From the NCBI RefSeq assembly GCF_038811545.1, contig NZ_CP133319.1, positions 434,001 to 498,000 on the forward strand: a DNA stretch of 64,000 nucleotides. Direction: 5' to 3'. This stretch comes from Rhodoligotrophos sp. CJ14. GTDB taxonomy: Bacteria; Pseudomonadota; Alphaproteobacteria; Rhizobiales; Im1. The notes beneath the pieces are model-generated. The model worked only from the letters and a program-made list of their open reading frames with translations. It had not been told where the DNA came from and searched no databases. The translations under genes were made by a program, and so were the position numbers. Of this stretch, positions 35,725 through 44,862 are shown piece by piece. The stretch's first letter is position 1, and each line of letters begins with the position of its first letter.

Positions 35725-36963
35725 ATGGCGGACTACCTCATCAGAAACCGGACCCTCTCTGGCTGGTCGATCGATGACCTGGGCTATGGCCTTTTATGGC
35801 TGTGCTTTGCCTTGGGCTTCCTGGTGATGGTCGAGCCGGCGCCATTCGACCTTTCGATCCTGGCGCTGGGCGGCCTCACCCTGATCATGGGCCTGCGCAT
35901 CCCCGGCAGCCTAAGCCCATTGATCGTGCTCTGCGTCGTCATCCTCCTCTGCGGCTTCATTGCCCTCACCCAGACCAAGGACCTTGCCGACAGCAGCATG
36001 CACATGATCATCACCTGCTATCTCATGGTGATCATGTTCATCGTCGCGAGCGCAACCTACACCAATCCGGATCGCGGCCTTAAGGCGATCCTCGGCGGCC
36101 ATGCGGCGGCCGCCGTCATCTCAGCAGCGCTCGGTATCATCGGTTATTTCAACCTCATGCCCGGCACTCACGAGCTCTTCACCGAGTATGGCCGTGCCAA
36201 AGGCGCCTTCAAGGACCCGAACGTCTTCGGCCCCTTCCTCATCGTGGGCGGCATCTATGCCTTGCAGCTGGTCCTGACGCGCCCGCTCGCCAAAGGGCTC
36301 ATATGGCTGGCCATGCTGCTGGTGGTGGTGCTCGGCCTCTTTCTGAGCTTCTCGCGCGGCGCCTGGGGGCATTTCGCGCTCTCGACCCTGATCTGCGTCG
36401 TCCTGCTGGTCGCCACCAGCCGCGACCGCGCCTTCAACCTGCGGATCATCTTTCTCGGTATCTGCGCCATCGTCATTTTCGCCCTCGCCATCGTCGCCGC
36501 CTTGAACCTGCCGGGGGTGAGCGAGATGCTGTCGGTGCGCGCCGGCCTCAATCAGAGCTATGACAGCGGCGGCAGCGGCCGTTTCGATGGCCAGGCGCTC
36601 GCGATCCGCTGGATCCTCGCCGCCCCCCTCGGCTATGGCCAAGATGATTTCGGCTATTTCTGGGGCGAGCAGCCTCACAATGTTTATCTCTATATGTTCC
36701 TGCAGACGGGCTGGCTTGGTGGTGTCGCCTATATCGCGCTCGTGGTGGGCAGCATTGTCGGCATCCTGCGCATGGTCTTCTCCACCACCCCTTGGCGCGG
36801 CTATGCCATTGTGCTGGCTTCCACCTTCATTCCACTCGCGCTCGAGGGGCTGATCGTCGACACCGATCACTGGCGGCACTTCTGGATGCTGATCGGCATG
36901 ATCTGGGGCCTGATCGCCTGGCACCGCGACTGGAATGTGAGCATGCTGAGACGGGGCATGTGA
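35725..36963 (+). CDS. O-antigen ligase/polymerase-family (Wzy/HfsC-like) membrane protein
   Basis: This 412-residue protein has about ten transmembrane helices. The Wzy_C/O-antigen-ligase segment lies at about 205-260 (LSFSRGAWGHFALSTL), preceded by the GRAKGAFKDPNVFGPFL periplasmic loop, a common feature of polymerases of this family. It probably polymerises lipid-linked repeat units in the periplasm. It closes the operon run begun at 32259. GGAG lies about 10 nt before the ATG. No Wzx-type flippase gene is present beside it. Confidence 0.88.
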   Translation: MADYLIRNRTLSGWSIDDLGYGLLWLCFALGFLVMVEPAPFDLSILALGGLTLIMGLRIPGSLSPLIVLCVVILLCGFIALTQTKDLADSSMHMIITCYLMVIMFIVASATYTNPDRGLKAILGGHAAAAVISAALGIIGYFNLMPGTHELFTEYGRAKGAFKDPNVFGPFLIVGGIYALQLVLTRPLAKGLIWLAMLLVVVLGLFLSFSRGAWGHFALSTLICVVLLVATSRDRAFNLRIIFLGICAIVIFALAIVAALNLPGVSEMLSVRAGLNQSYDSGGSGRFDGQALAIRWILAAPLGYGQDDFGYFWGEQPHNVYLYMFLQTGWLGGVAYIALVVGSIVGILRMVFSTTPWRGYAIVLASTFIPLALEGLIVDTDHWRHFWMLIGMIWGLIAWHRDWNVSMLRRGM

Positions 36964-37124
36964 TCCGATCCCGGTACCTTGCCGCGGTTGCTGGAGCGGA
37001 GCCGCTGCAACGACAAAACCAAACGGAATGGTCATCGGGTGCCGGTTGTGGGTATGGAAGCAATAGCCCTGTTCGCCCGCATCTCCTCGACGTTACAATC
37101 CTTGATAAACGTTCAACCGTGCCG

Positions 37125-38585
37125 ATGACTGGTATCGGCCGGCAGGGGGAAAGTGCTTTGACCGCCTCATCTGATCTTATTGCCCTGCGTGCCCGCGATG
37201 TCGTGACCCTGCTCAAGCGCGGCGACGTCTCGCCTCACGAGCTGCTTGATGCGCTCGAGACCCGGATTGCCGAGGTCGAACCGGCCGTGAACGCGCTGCC
37301 CATCCTCTGCTTTGATCGTGCCCGCAAAGCCGCAGATGAGCTGATGCGACGCCCGATCGATGAGCGCGGCCTGCTCGCCGGCATACCCCTGCCGATCAAA
37401 GATCTGACCGATGTTGCGGGCGTCCGCTCGACCCGCGGCTCTCTGATCTTCGCCGACACCAGGCCTGAGCGCTCCGACATCCTGGTTGAGCATCTCGAAG
37501 CCGAGGGCGCCCTGATCTATGCCAAATCCAATACCCCCGAATTCGGAGCGGGCGGGCAGACCTTCAACGAGGTATTCGGGGCAACGCGCAATCCCTGGGA
37601 TCTGAGCCGCACGACGGCCGGCTCGTCTGGCGGTGCGGCAGCCGCACTCGCCTCCGGCACCGCCTGGCTCGCCCATGGCTCGGATATGGGAGGCTCGCTG
37701 CGCAATCCCGCGAGCTTCTGCGGCGTGGTGGGCCTGCGCCCCTCCCCCGGTCGCATTGCCTTCACCCCCGGCGCGATCATCGATGATACCCTCTCGGTTG
37801 AGGGCCCCATGGCGCGCGATGTCGAGGATCTGGCGCTCTTGCTTGATGCGATGACCGGATCATCCCCCGAGGATCCCCGCTCCCGCCCTCGCCCTGCCAC
37901 GAGCTTTCTGGACGCTGCGCGCAGCCGGAAGGCACCACGCCGCATCGCCTTCAGCGCCGATCTCGGCATAACGCCGGTCGACCCTGAGGTCGCCGAAACC
38001 TGCCGGCGCGCCGCTCATCGCTTCGGCGAGGCAGGCGTCGTCGTTGAGGAGGCTCATCCCGATCTCTCTGAAGCCCATGAGTGCTTCCAGGTGCTGCGTG
38101 CCCGCAACTTCGTGACGGGTCTTGGTGCGCTCTATGACAGCCATCGCAATCTGCTGAAGCCCGATGTCGTCTGGAACATCGAGCAGGGGCTGAGGCTCAC
38201 CACCCGCGACATTGCCCGCGCCGAAGCACAGCGCGCCGCCATGTTCAACCGGATGGCGGCCTTCTTTGGGGATTATGACCTGCTCCTGTGCCCCGCGACC
38301 ATAGTGGCCGCTTTCCCCATCGAGCAGCGCTATCTCGCGGAATGCGCGGGCCAAGCCCTCAACACCTATATCGACTGGCTGGCGATCGCCTATGCGATCA
38401 CGCTTGTCTCCTCACCCGCCATATCGATCCCCGCGGGTTTCACCGCAGCAGGCCTGCCGGTGGGCTTACAATTGGTGGCACCGGCCCATGCGGAGGCCGC
38501 ACTCCTGTCGGCGGCGGCTCTGCTCGAGGATCATCTCGCCCTCGGGCAGATCACGCCAATCACACCGCGCCAACCGTCCAGCTGA
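37125..38585 (+). CDS. Amidase signature family hydrolase
   Basis: The protein is about 486 residues and contains the Ser-cisSer-Lys triad of the amidase signature family: Lys92 in IPLPIKDLTDV, the cis-Ser in TAGSSGG (167-168) and the nucleophile in GGSLRNPASF (S191). It cleaves amide bonds in small carboxamides; the substrate is not identifiable. GatA is unlikely because no GatB/C partner is nearby. ATG 37125 is given as start, but TTG 37158 has AGGGGGA at good spacing and would start closer to the conserved region. It has its own 161-bp upstream gap, so it is likely transcribed apart from the EPS operon. Confidence 0.9.
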   Translation: MTGIGRQGESALTASSDLIALRARDVVTLLKRGDVSPHELLDALETRIAEVEPAVNALPILCFDRARKAADELMRRPIDERGLLAGIPLPIKDLTDVAGVRSTRGSLIFADTRPERSDILVEHLEAEGALIYAKSNTPEFGAGGQTFNEVFGATRNPWDLSRTTAGSSGGAAAALASGTAWLAHGSDMGGSLRNPASFCGVVGLRPSPGRIAFTPGAIIDDTLSVEGPMARDVEDLALLLDAMTGSSPEDPRSRPRPATSFLDAARSRKAPRRIAFSADLGITPVDPEVAETCRRAAHRFGEAGVVVEEAHPDLSEAHECFQVLRARNFVTGLGALYDSHRNLLKPDVVWNIEQGLRLTTRDIARAEAQRAAMFNRMAAFFGDYDLLLCPATIVAAFPIEQRYLAECAGQALNTYIDWLAIAYAITLVSSPAISIPAGFTAAGLPVGLQLVAPAHAEAALLSAAALLEDHLALGQITPITPRQPSS

Positions 38586-38625
38586 TGCTGTCGGGGCTGC
38601 GGGCTCGGACGGGCGCGGATGCATT

Positions 38626-38880
38626 CTAGAAAATGCCGGCCGAGGCGAACTGGATGAAGCTCATATCCTCCCCATTGTAAGTAAGGTCAGGGGACTGCTG
38701 AACGATTGTATTGAGGACGCTCAGCGCCTCCCCCTGGCTCGCGCCGACAGTCTTGGCCGCCCTCAGCATCGCCATCGCAACATCCCAGCTATTGCCGCTG
38801 GCCATTGGCGAGCCATAGGTTGCGCGGAATTGGTTTAGCGCCGTCATCTGCGCGTGATAGACAGTGTTAAGATCAGCCAT
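38626..38880 (-). CDS. Hypothetical small protein (84 aa)
   Basis: I do not recognise this family. The product is soluble, with no signal peptide or membrane helix, and no Cys. It reads as mostly helical: LNTVYHAQMTALNQFRAT, then SWDVAMAMLRAAKTVG and EALSVLNTIVQQ, followed by a short acidic stretch. GAG is positioned upstream of the ATG at 38880. It faces the amidase gene with 40 bp between stops and follows hppA's 3' end after 129 bp. Codon positions look like those of neighbouring real genes, so I believe it is expressed. Confidence 0.55.
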   Translation of the reverse strand: MADLNTVYHAQMTALNQFRATYGSPMASGNSWDVAMAMLRAAKTVGASQGEALSVLNTIVQQSPDLTYNGEDMSFIQFASAGIF

Positions 38881-38965
38881 GGGCTCAATCTCGCTCCAAT
38901 CAGTGATACTGGAGCGAGAATAGGCCTAGAACCTTTTCACAACCTTAGATTGCGATTCTTGAGCT

Positions 38966-38993
38966 CCCCGCAGACGGCTCAATGTCCGCGGGG
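38966..38993 (-). terminator. Hairpin after hppA, possible terminator without U-tract
   Basis: CCCCGC at 38966-38971 pairs with GCGGGG at 38988-38993, extended inward by GAC/GTC after a 1x1 mismatch, with an 8-nt loop. It begins 16 bp past the hppA stop on the minus strand. No T-run follows on that strand, so it may act as a 3' stem or a weak terminator. Confidence 0.4.
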
Positions 38994-39009
38994 GGGCATG
39001 TGATCGACC

Positions 39010-41136
39010 TCAGCCGCTATGGGCGAGCACCGCCAGCAGCAGCAGTGCGACGATATTGGTTATCTTGATCATCGGATTGACCGCCGGCCCGGCCGTATCC
39101 TTGTAAGGATCGCCCACCGTGTCACCCGTGACCGCCGCCTTGTGCGCGTCCGATCCCTTGCCACCGTGATGACCATCCTCGATGAACTTCTTGGCATTGT
39201 CCCACGCACCACCGCCCGCCGTCATGGAAATCGCGACGAACAGGCCGGTGATGATGACGCCCAGGAGCATGGCCCCCAGCGCCGAGAAGGCAGCATTTTT
39301 GCCGGCAATGGCATTGATCACGAAATAGACCACGATCGGCGAGAGCACCGGTAACAGCGAGGGCACGATCATTTCCTTGATCGCCGCCTTGGTCAGAAGG
39401 TCGACGGCCGTCTTGTAGTCGGGCCGATCGCGCCCCTCCATGATACCCGGCTTTTCCCGGAATTGCCGCCGCACCTCTTCCACGATCGCGCTTGCCGCCC
39501 TCCCGACCGCGGTCATCGCGATGCCGCCGAAAAGATAGGGCAACAGGCCGCCCAGCATGAGCCCGATCACCACGTAGGGGTTGGAGAGCGAGAAGGTGAT
39601 ATCGCCAATGCCATTGAAATAGGGGAACTGCGCCGCGTTGCTTGTGAAATGCCGCAGGTCCTCTGTATAGGCCGCAAACAGCACCAGCGCGCCGAGACCG
39701 GCCGAGCCGATGGCATAGCCCTTGGTGACCGCCTTGGTGGTATTGCCGACCGCATCGAGCGCGTCGGTCGTCTTGCGCACATCCGCCGGCAGGTCTGCCA
39801 TTTCGGCGATCCCGCCTGCATTGTCCGTCACCGGTCCGAAGGCATCGAGCGCGACGATGAGGCCCGCGAGCGCCAGCATGGTGGTGACGGCGATGGCGAT
39901 CCCGAACAGGCCCGCAAGGCTATAGGCGATGATGATCGCCGCGACGATGACCAGGGCCGGAAGGGCCGTTGCCTCGAGCGAGATCGCAAGCCCTTGGATC
40001 ACATTGGTCCCGTGACCCGAAACCGAGGCCTGCGCGATCGACTTCACCGGCCGGAAATTGGTGCCGGTATAATATTCGGTGATCACGATGATGAGGGCGG
40101 TGACCGCCAGGCCGACCACACCGCACCAGAACAGATCCCAGCCGGTGAATGTACGATCCCCGACCGTCATTTCCGTGGAGAGGCCCACAATCATTGCCGT
40201 GACCGGCAGCAGCGCCAGGAGCGACAGGATACCGGTGACGATCACCCCCTTGTAAAGCGCACCCATGATGGATTGGCTTGAGCCCAGACGCACGAAGAAG
40301 GTGCCGATGATCGAGGTGATCACGCAGGCGGCCCCGATTGCCAGCGGATAGATCATCATCGGCCCAGCCAAAGCGGTGCCCGCGAAATAGATGGAGGCAA
40401 GCACCATGGTCGCGACCACGGTCACCGCATAGGTTTCGAACAGGTCGGCGGCCATGCCTGCACAGTCGCCGACATTGTCGCCCACATTATCTGCGATGGT
40501 CGCCGGGTTTCGCGGATCATCCTCCGGAATGCCGGCCTCGACCTTGCCCACGAGGTCGCCGCCCACATCCGCGCCTTTGGTGAAGATGCCGCCGCCAAGA
40601 CGGGCGAAGATGGAGATCAGGGAAGCGCCAAAGCCGAGTGCCACGAGCGCGTCAATGACCACCCGGTCGCCAGGTGCATAGCCCAGGATCTGGGTGAGCA
40701 CCATGAAATAGACCGCGACCGCCAGCAATGCGAGGCCTGCAACCAGAAGCCCGGTCACCGCACCCGCCCTGAACGCGATCCCTAAACCTGACGCAAGGCT
40801 CTGGGTTGCCGCCTGTGCGGTGCGGACATTGGCGCGCACCGAGACCAGCATGCCGATATAGCCTGCCGCCCCCGACAGAATGGCGCCCACTGCAAAGCCG
40901 ATGGCCACCGGCACGCCGAGCAGCAAGGCGACGATAATGAAGATGACGACGCCGACAATGGCGATGGTGGTGTATTGCCGCGCGAGATAGGCCATGGCGC
41001 CTTCCTGCACGGCACCAGCAATTTCGCGCATCCGGGCATTCCCGCCATCAGCCGCCATGAGCGACTGGATGGCCCATATGCCATAGACGATCGACAACGC
41101 CCCGCACGCTATGATCAGCCAGATTTGGAGAGTCAT
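39010..41136 (-). CDS. hppA: Membrane-bound proton-translocating pyrophosphatase, K+-independent type
   Basis: This 708-residue integral membrane enzyme has about 16 helices. It couples PPi hydrolysis to proton pumping. Substrate motifs are visible: [25 protein letters not shown] split over about 200-225 ([11 protein letters not shown] and [20 protein letters not shown]), [16 protein letters not shown], and [20 protein letters not shown] near the end. The GNTTKA motif (Lys at about 462) marks the K+-independent class; K+-dependent members have Ala there. I start at ATG 41136 with AGGGA upstream; the longer frame to 41373 is unsupported. It is monocistronic between long gaps. Confidence 0.97.
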   Translation of the reverse strand: MTLQIWLIIACGALSIVYGIWAIQSLMAADGGNARMREIAGAVQEGAMAYLARQYTTIAIVGVVIFIIVALLLGVPVAIGFAVGAILSGAAGYIGMLVSVRANVRTAQAATQSLASGLGIAFRAGAVTGLLVAGLALLAVAVYFMVLTQILGYAPGDRVVIDALVALGFGASLISIFARLGGGIFTKGADVGGDLVGKVEAGIPEDDPRNPATIADNVGDNVGDCAGMAADLFETYAVTVVATMVLASIYFAGTALAGPMMIYPLAIGAACVITSIIGTFFVRLGSSQSIMGALYKGVIVTGILSLLALLPVTAMIVGLSTEMTVGDRTFTGWDLFWCGVVGLAVTALIIVITEYYTGTNFRPVKSIAQASVSGHGTNVIQGLAISLEATALPALVIVAAIIIAYSLAGLFGIAIAVTTMLALAGLIVALDAFGPVTDNAGGIAEMADLPADVRKTTDALDAVGNTTKAVTKGYAIGSAGLGALVLFAAYTEDLRHFTSNAAQFPYFNGIGDITFSLSNPYVVIGLMLGGLLPYLFGGIAMTAVGRAASAIVEEVRRQFREKPGIMEGRDRPDYKTAVDLLTKAAIKEMIVPSLLPVLSPIVVYFVINAIAGKNAAFSALGAMLLGVIITGLFVAISMTAGGGAWDNAKKFIEDGHHGGKGSDAHKAAVTGDTVGDPYKDTAGPAVNPMIKITNIVALLLLAVLAHSG

Positions 41137-41596
41137 TTGTTCTTCCCTGAGCTTTCCACACAATCCCCTCAGGTCCAGCCGGCCTTGTCTTGGCCGCTGG
41201 GCTTGAGCCCATTTCGCCCGACGCAGAGTTGGAAGGATGATCACCGAATTCTGCTGCGCGTTGCAACAAGAATGGCGCCAGGCAACCGGCGCCTGTCCGC
41301 GAATACTGCACAGTGTGATAATAAACCCAATGATCTCAGGCACTCGCGCCAGGGACGGCGAGGCATGCTGCAATGCGAAATCTGCCGCGGAACTTTGCGC
41401 AATCCCCCTTTAAGGAACAGCACGAAGGCTTTTTTCGCAGCGAGAGTGCGGGCAGAAGAGAATCGGACGCGAAAACTGGCCGGGACGCCGTCTCACTCTG
41501 GATGTGCTGTTTTGGGAATCTTGAAAGAACTGCCCGCTCAATTTTGCGGAACTTGCGGCTCACGTGTGGTCAAAACTGACCTCGCGCTCTGGACGA
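41137..41596. other. 460-bp intergenic region between hppA and the MFS gene
   Basis: The region must hold the hppA promoter (minus strand). An inverted repeat CAGGC/GCCTG lies near 41278-41294, but I could not pick a convincing -35/-10 pair. An open frame of 88 codons (41365-41631, plus strand) contains two CxxC pairs, yet its third-position base use is unlike the neighbouring genes, its ribosome site is badly spaced, and it overlaps the MFS gene end; I do not call it a gene. Confidence 0.5.
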
Positions 41597-42823
41597 TTAC
41601 GGCTCAACCGCGATGCGTCGATGGTTACTGAACCAGAGCCAGGCCAGGAGCACGAGCACCAGTCCAACCATCGGGAACAGCGATAGCGTCACCGCTTCCC
41701 AGCCGAACAGGCTGAGGAGCTGGCCCGAGGAAAGCGAGGAGAGCGCAACCGTCGTAAACACGGCGAAGTCATTGACCGCCTGAACCTTGCTTCGTTCGGA
41801 GGTCTGGTAGCAATCGGTGACCATCGTGGTCGCGCCGACAAAGCCGAAATTCCAGCCGATGCCGAGCAGGATGAGGGCTGCGGAAAAATGCCCGAAGCTG
41901 ATGCCGGTGAGGCCCGCAACCCCGGCGCCCGCCAGAAGCACCATGCCGGCGGCCACGATGAGCGGTGCCCCGAACCGGCTGATCAGCCGGCCCGTGAAGA
42001 AGCTCGGCACATACATGGCCAGCACATGCCATTGAATGACCCACGCCGCCGCATCGAAGCTGAACCCGCAGCCGACCATGGCGAGCGGCGTCGAGGTCAT
42101 GACGAAATTCATCATGCCGAAGCTCATCATGCCCGCGATGATGGCCACGATGAGCCGCGGCTGCTTCAGGATCTCGGGCAAGGGGCGCGCGTTTCCCCCA
42201 TGAGATCCCTGGCGCACCAGCGGTATGTCGAGAAAGGCGAGCACGCCCATCGCCAGGATCGCGAGCATGGCGGATGCGAGATAGCAGCCGGCGAAGGTGA
42301 CCGGCGCCAACAGATCGCGCGTGCCCATGACCACGAAGGGCCCGATGAAGGCCGAGATGATCCCGCCGATCATCACCCAGGCAATGGCCCGTGGCCTGAA
42401 GCTTGGGGAAGCGGTATCGGCCGCCGCGAACCGGTAATATTGACCGAAGGCCTGATAGCTGCCGCTGATCAGCGTCGCCAGGCAGAACAGTGCAAAGCTG
42501 CGCTGGTAGATCGCAAAAGCCGCAAAAAACGCCCCCAGCATCCCGATCAACGCGCCGATGAGGAACCCGCTCCGCCGCCCCACGCGCCCCATAAGCAGCG
42601 AGGCTGGCACGGTGCTGGTCGCGGTCCCGACCACGAAGGCTGAAACCGGCACCGTGGCCCAGACCGGGCTTGGCGCAAGCATGCTGCCAATGAGCCCGCC
42701 CGTGGTGATGATGATCACCGAATTCGAGGAATAGAGCGCCTGTGCGGCTGCCAGCAGCAGCGCGTTGCGGCGGGCCTGCCGGTCATCCGTGAGGGCTGGG
42801 GAGGTGGTTGCGGCAGTTGTCAT
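41597..42823 (-). CDS. Major facilitator superfamily transporter
   Basis: This 408-residue protein has about 12 transmembrane helices in two halves with a central cytoplasmic loop (around 210-225, RQGSHGGNARPLPEIL). The motif-A-like MGRVGRRSGFLIG between helices 2 and 3 is clear. It appears to belong to a poorly characterised MFS group; the cargo cannot be named. The start codon is ATG at 42823. It stands alone, with a 44-bp gap from thiL on the same strand, so read-through from the thiL operon is possible. Confidence 0.88.
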   Translation of the reverse strand: MTTAATTSPALTDDRQARRNALLLAAAQALYSSNSVIIITTGGLIGSMLAPSPVWATVPVSAFVVGTATSTVPASLLMGRVGRRSGFLIGALIGMLGAFFAAFAIYQRSFALFCLATLISGSYQAFGQYYRFAAADTASPSFRPRAIAWVMIGGIISAFIGPFVVMGTRDLLAPVTFAGCYLASAMLAILAMGVLAFLDIPLVRQGSHGGNARPLPEILKQPRLIVAIIAGMMSFGMMNFVMTSTPLAMVGCGFSFDAAAWVIQWHVLAMYVPSFFTGRLISRFGAPLIVAAGMVLLAGAGVAGLTGISFGHFSAALILLGIGWNFGFVGATTMVTDCYQTSERSKVQAVNDFAVFTTVALSSLSSGQLLSLFGWEAVTLSLFPMVGLVLVLLAWLWFSNHRRIAVEP

Positions 42824-42867
42824 CGCCCGCGGAGACTAGTCCTGCTTTCGCCGCGCTTCAATGACGA

Positions 42868-43842
42868 TTACGGAATATGGCTGTAGGAGCTGCGCGCGAA
42901 TGTCATGGGCCGCCCCGCTGCATCACGGCACAGGGGCGGATTTGATCCCTCGACCATCTGCCCGATTGCCGTAACCGGAATGCACGCTGCCGCAGCCTCC
43001 TGCGCGAAGGCTGGCGCCCGTTCCGGTGGAATGGCGCAGAGGATCTCGTAATCATCGCCTCCGGTAAGGCACGTCTCGAGCAGGCTTGGATCGCCCGCAA
43101 CGAGGCTTCGCGCACCGGCCGATAACGGCACCTTCTCCGCCACAATCTCGGCCGACAGGCCCGAGGCTTCGCACAACATGCCGAGATCACCGATCAAGCC
43201 ATCGGAAATATCCATGGCGGCATGCGCATGGGCAAGCAGCACAGGCGCAAGCTCAACCCTAGGCTGCGGTAGCCAATAGCGCTGCTTGAGGTCATCGGCT
43301 GCCTGGCCCTGGAATTTTCCCTGTGCTGCCCTGAGCCCCAAGGCACCGTCACCGATCGTGCCGGAGACGAAGAGCATGTCCCCTGCCCGCCCGCCACCCC
43401 GGCGCACGATGCGGCCCGCAGGCACCTCGCCGAAAGCTGTGATCGTCAGGCTGAGCGGCCCGGGCTTTGCGACGGTATCGCCACCGATCAGGGCGCAGCC
43501 GAAACGCTCCTGATCCTCTTCGAGCCCTCGTGCGAACCGCTTGAGCCAGGCCTCATCCTCGGATGGTGAGAGCGCAATGGCCAGGAGATAGGCGCGGGCG
43601 ACGGAGCCCTTTGCGGCAAGGTCGGAGAGATTGACCCTGAGCGCCTTCTTCGCGATCAGAGCCGGGTCATCGTTGCGCAGGAAATGCACATCCGCGACCA
43701 GGCTGTCTGTGGTCACCACGAGATCCATGCCCGGGGCCGGCGTGAAGCTCGCCGCATCATCGCGCAGATGGACAGCCCCCTCGAAGCCCGCGGTTAGGGG
43801 GGCGAAAATCGCCTGAATCAAGGCCTGTTCGCGCGTGGGCAT
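42868..43842 (-). CDS. thiL: Thiamine-phosphate kinase
   Basis: This 324-residue AIRS/PurM-fold kinase phosphorylates thiamine monophosphate to thiamine diphosphate. Visible landmarks are the VVTTDSLVADVHFL metal/nucleotide segment, IGGDTVAKPGPLSLTITAFG, the AMDISDGLIGDLGMLCEASG domain-2 start and LTGGDDYEILCA. It is the last gene of the nrdR-ribD-ribE-ribH-nusB-thiL run, with 53 bp after nusB. Cofactor-synthesis and NusB genes in this order are common in alphaproteobacteria. Confidence 0.96.
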   Translation of the reverse strand: MPTREQALIQAIFAPLTAGFEGAVHLRDDAASFTPAPGMDLVVTTDSLVADVHFLRNDDPALIAKKALRVNLSDLAAKGSVARAYLLAIALSPSEDEAWLKRFARGLEEDQERFGCALIGGDTVAKPGPLSLTITAFGEVPAGRIVRRGGGRAGDMLFVSGTIGDGALGLRAAQGKFQGQAADDLKQRYWLPQPRVELAPVLLAHAHAAMDISDGLIGDLGMLCEASGLSAEIVAEKVPLSAGARSLVAGDPSLLETCLTGGDDYEILCAIPPERAPAFAQEAAAACIPVTAIGQMVEGSNPPLCRDAAGRPMTFARSSYSHIP

Positions 43843-43895
43843 GTCCTCAGCCTCCTCGGGCGAATGGGCACGCAGTCGCCGAAAAGCAAAACGCT

Positions 43896-44381
43896 CTAGG
43901 CGGAGAATTCCCCGGCGCGAATATCACGACCGAGCCGGTCGAGCACGCCATTGACGAACCGGCGCTCGTCATCGCCGAAGAATGCATTGGTGACTTGGAG
44001 ATACTCGTTGATGACCACCCTCACCGGCACGTCCGGCCGGGCGATCAGCTCATAGGTGGCAGCCCTCACGATCGCGCGCAGGGTGGAATCGAGCCGGTTG
44101 AGCGTCCACCCTTCCGCGAGCGCGCTGTTGATCAAGGGATCGATCCGCAACTGCTCGCGCAGAACGCCGGTCACGATATCGCGCAGGAAAGGAAAATCCG
44201 CCGGCCCGCATTGGCCGTCATCGAAATCATTGCCGAGTCGCCACGAGCCGAATTCCGCGAGCACATCCGCCAGGGGGGCCTGCACCACATCCATCTGATA
44301 GAGCGCCTGCACCGCACCCAGCCGCGCCGCCGTTCGGGCGCTGAGAACCGGCACTGAGGATTTTTTCACCTGCTGCGACAT
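43896..44381 (-). CDS. nusB: Transcription antitermination factor NusB
   Basis: This 161-residue all-helical protein binds boxA RNA with NusE (S10) in rRNA antitermination. The family pattern is visible: SARTAARLGAVQALYQMD near the N-terminus, LRAIVRAATYELIARPDVP, and the terminal VRVVINEYLQVTNAFFGDDE then RFVNGVLDRL. ATG 44381 is used; the frame extends to 44447 into ribH. It is 4 bp from the ribH stop, consistent with tight operon structure. Confidence 0.96.
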   Translation of the reverse strand: MSQQVKKSSVPVLSARTAARLGAVQALYQMDVVQAPLADVLAEFGSWRLGNDFDDGQCGPADFPFLRDIVTGVLREQLRIDPLINSALAEGWTLNRLDSTLRAIVRAATYELIARPDVPVRVVINEYLQVTNAFFGDDERRFVNGVLDRLGRDIRAGEFSA

Positions 44382-44385
44382 CCCG

Positions 44386-44823
44386 CTATTCCTGCAGCTC
44401 GAGCTTGAGCCGCGCCATCTGCACAGCGGCCCGTGCCGCCGCTCCACCCTTGTTCAATCCGTCAACCCGGGCCCGTGCCCAGGCTTGATCATCATCCTCA
44501 ACCGTCAAGATACCATTGCCGATGGCAAGGCCGCGATTGATGCTGAGGTCCATCAAGGCGCGCGCTGACTCATTTGCCACCACCTCGAAATGGTAAGTCT
44601 CCCCGCGAATGACGCAACCGAGTGCGACATAACCGTCAAACCTGGCTTTGCCGCCCGCCTCGGCAAAGCTGATCGCGGCCGGGATCTCGAGCGCGCCGGG
44701 CACGCTGATCCGCTCGAAACTCGCGCCCTCTTCTTCCAGGGCCTCGACCGCGCCGCGGACCAGCTCGTCGAGCAGCTCGTCGTAAAAGCGCGCCTCGATG
44801 ATCAATATGCGCGGAAAGCTCAT
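44386..44823 (-). CDS. ribH: 6,7-dimethyl-8-ribityllumazine synthase
   Basis: This 145-residue protein condenses 5-amino-6-ribitylaminouracil with 3,4-dihydroxy-2-butanone 4-phosphate. Conserved parts are [12 protein letters not shown], the [23 protein letters not shown] stretch (read here as [11 protein letters not shown] and ETYHFEVV, with the catalytic His), and the NGILTVED end motif. It sits between ribE and nusB in the riboflavin run. Length and motifs are normal. Confidence 0.97.
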   Translation of the reverse strand: MSFPRILIIEARFYDELLDELVRGAVEALEEEGASFERISVPGALEIPAAISFAEAGGKARFDGYVALGCVIRGETYHFEVVANESARALMDLSINRGLAIGNGILTVEDDDQAWARARVDGLNKGGAAARAAVQMARLKLELQE

Positions 44824-44862
44824 GTGCGATACTGCCTCAATCTCGGGTGATGGCCTGCGCGC

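Noticed and set aside
36792-37124. N-terminal extension of the amidase frame
   Set aside because: It overlaps the polymerase gene in another frame and carries no amidase similarity.
41365-41631. 88-codon frame with two CxxC pairs (zinc-ribbon-like) in the hppA/MFS gap
   Set aside because: The CxxC pairs are about 60 residues apart, third-position base use is unlike nearby genes, the ribosome site is one base from the ATG, and it overlaps the MFS gene end.
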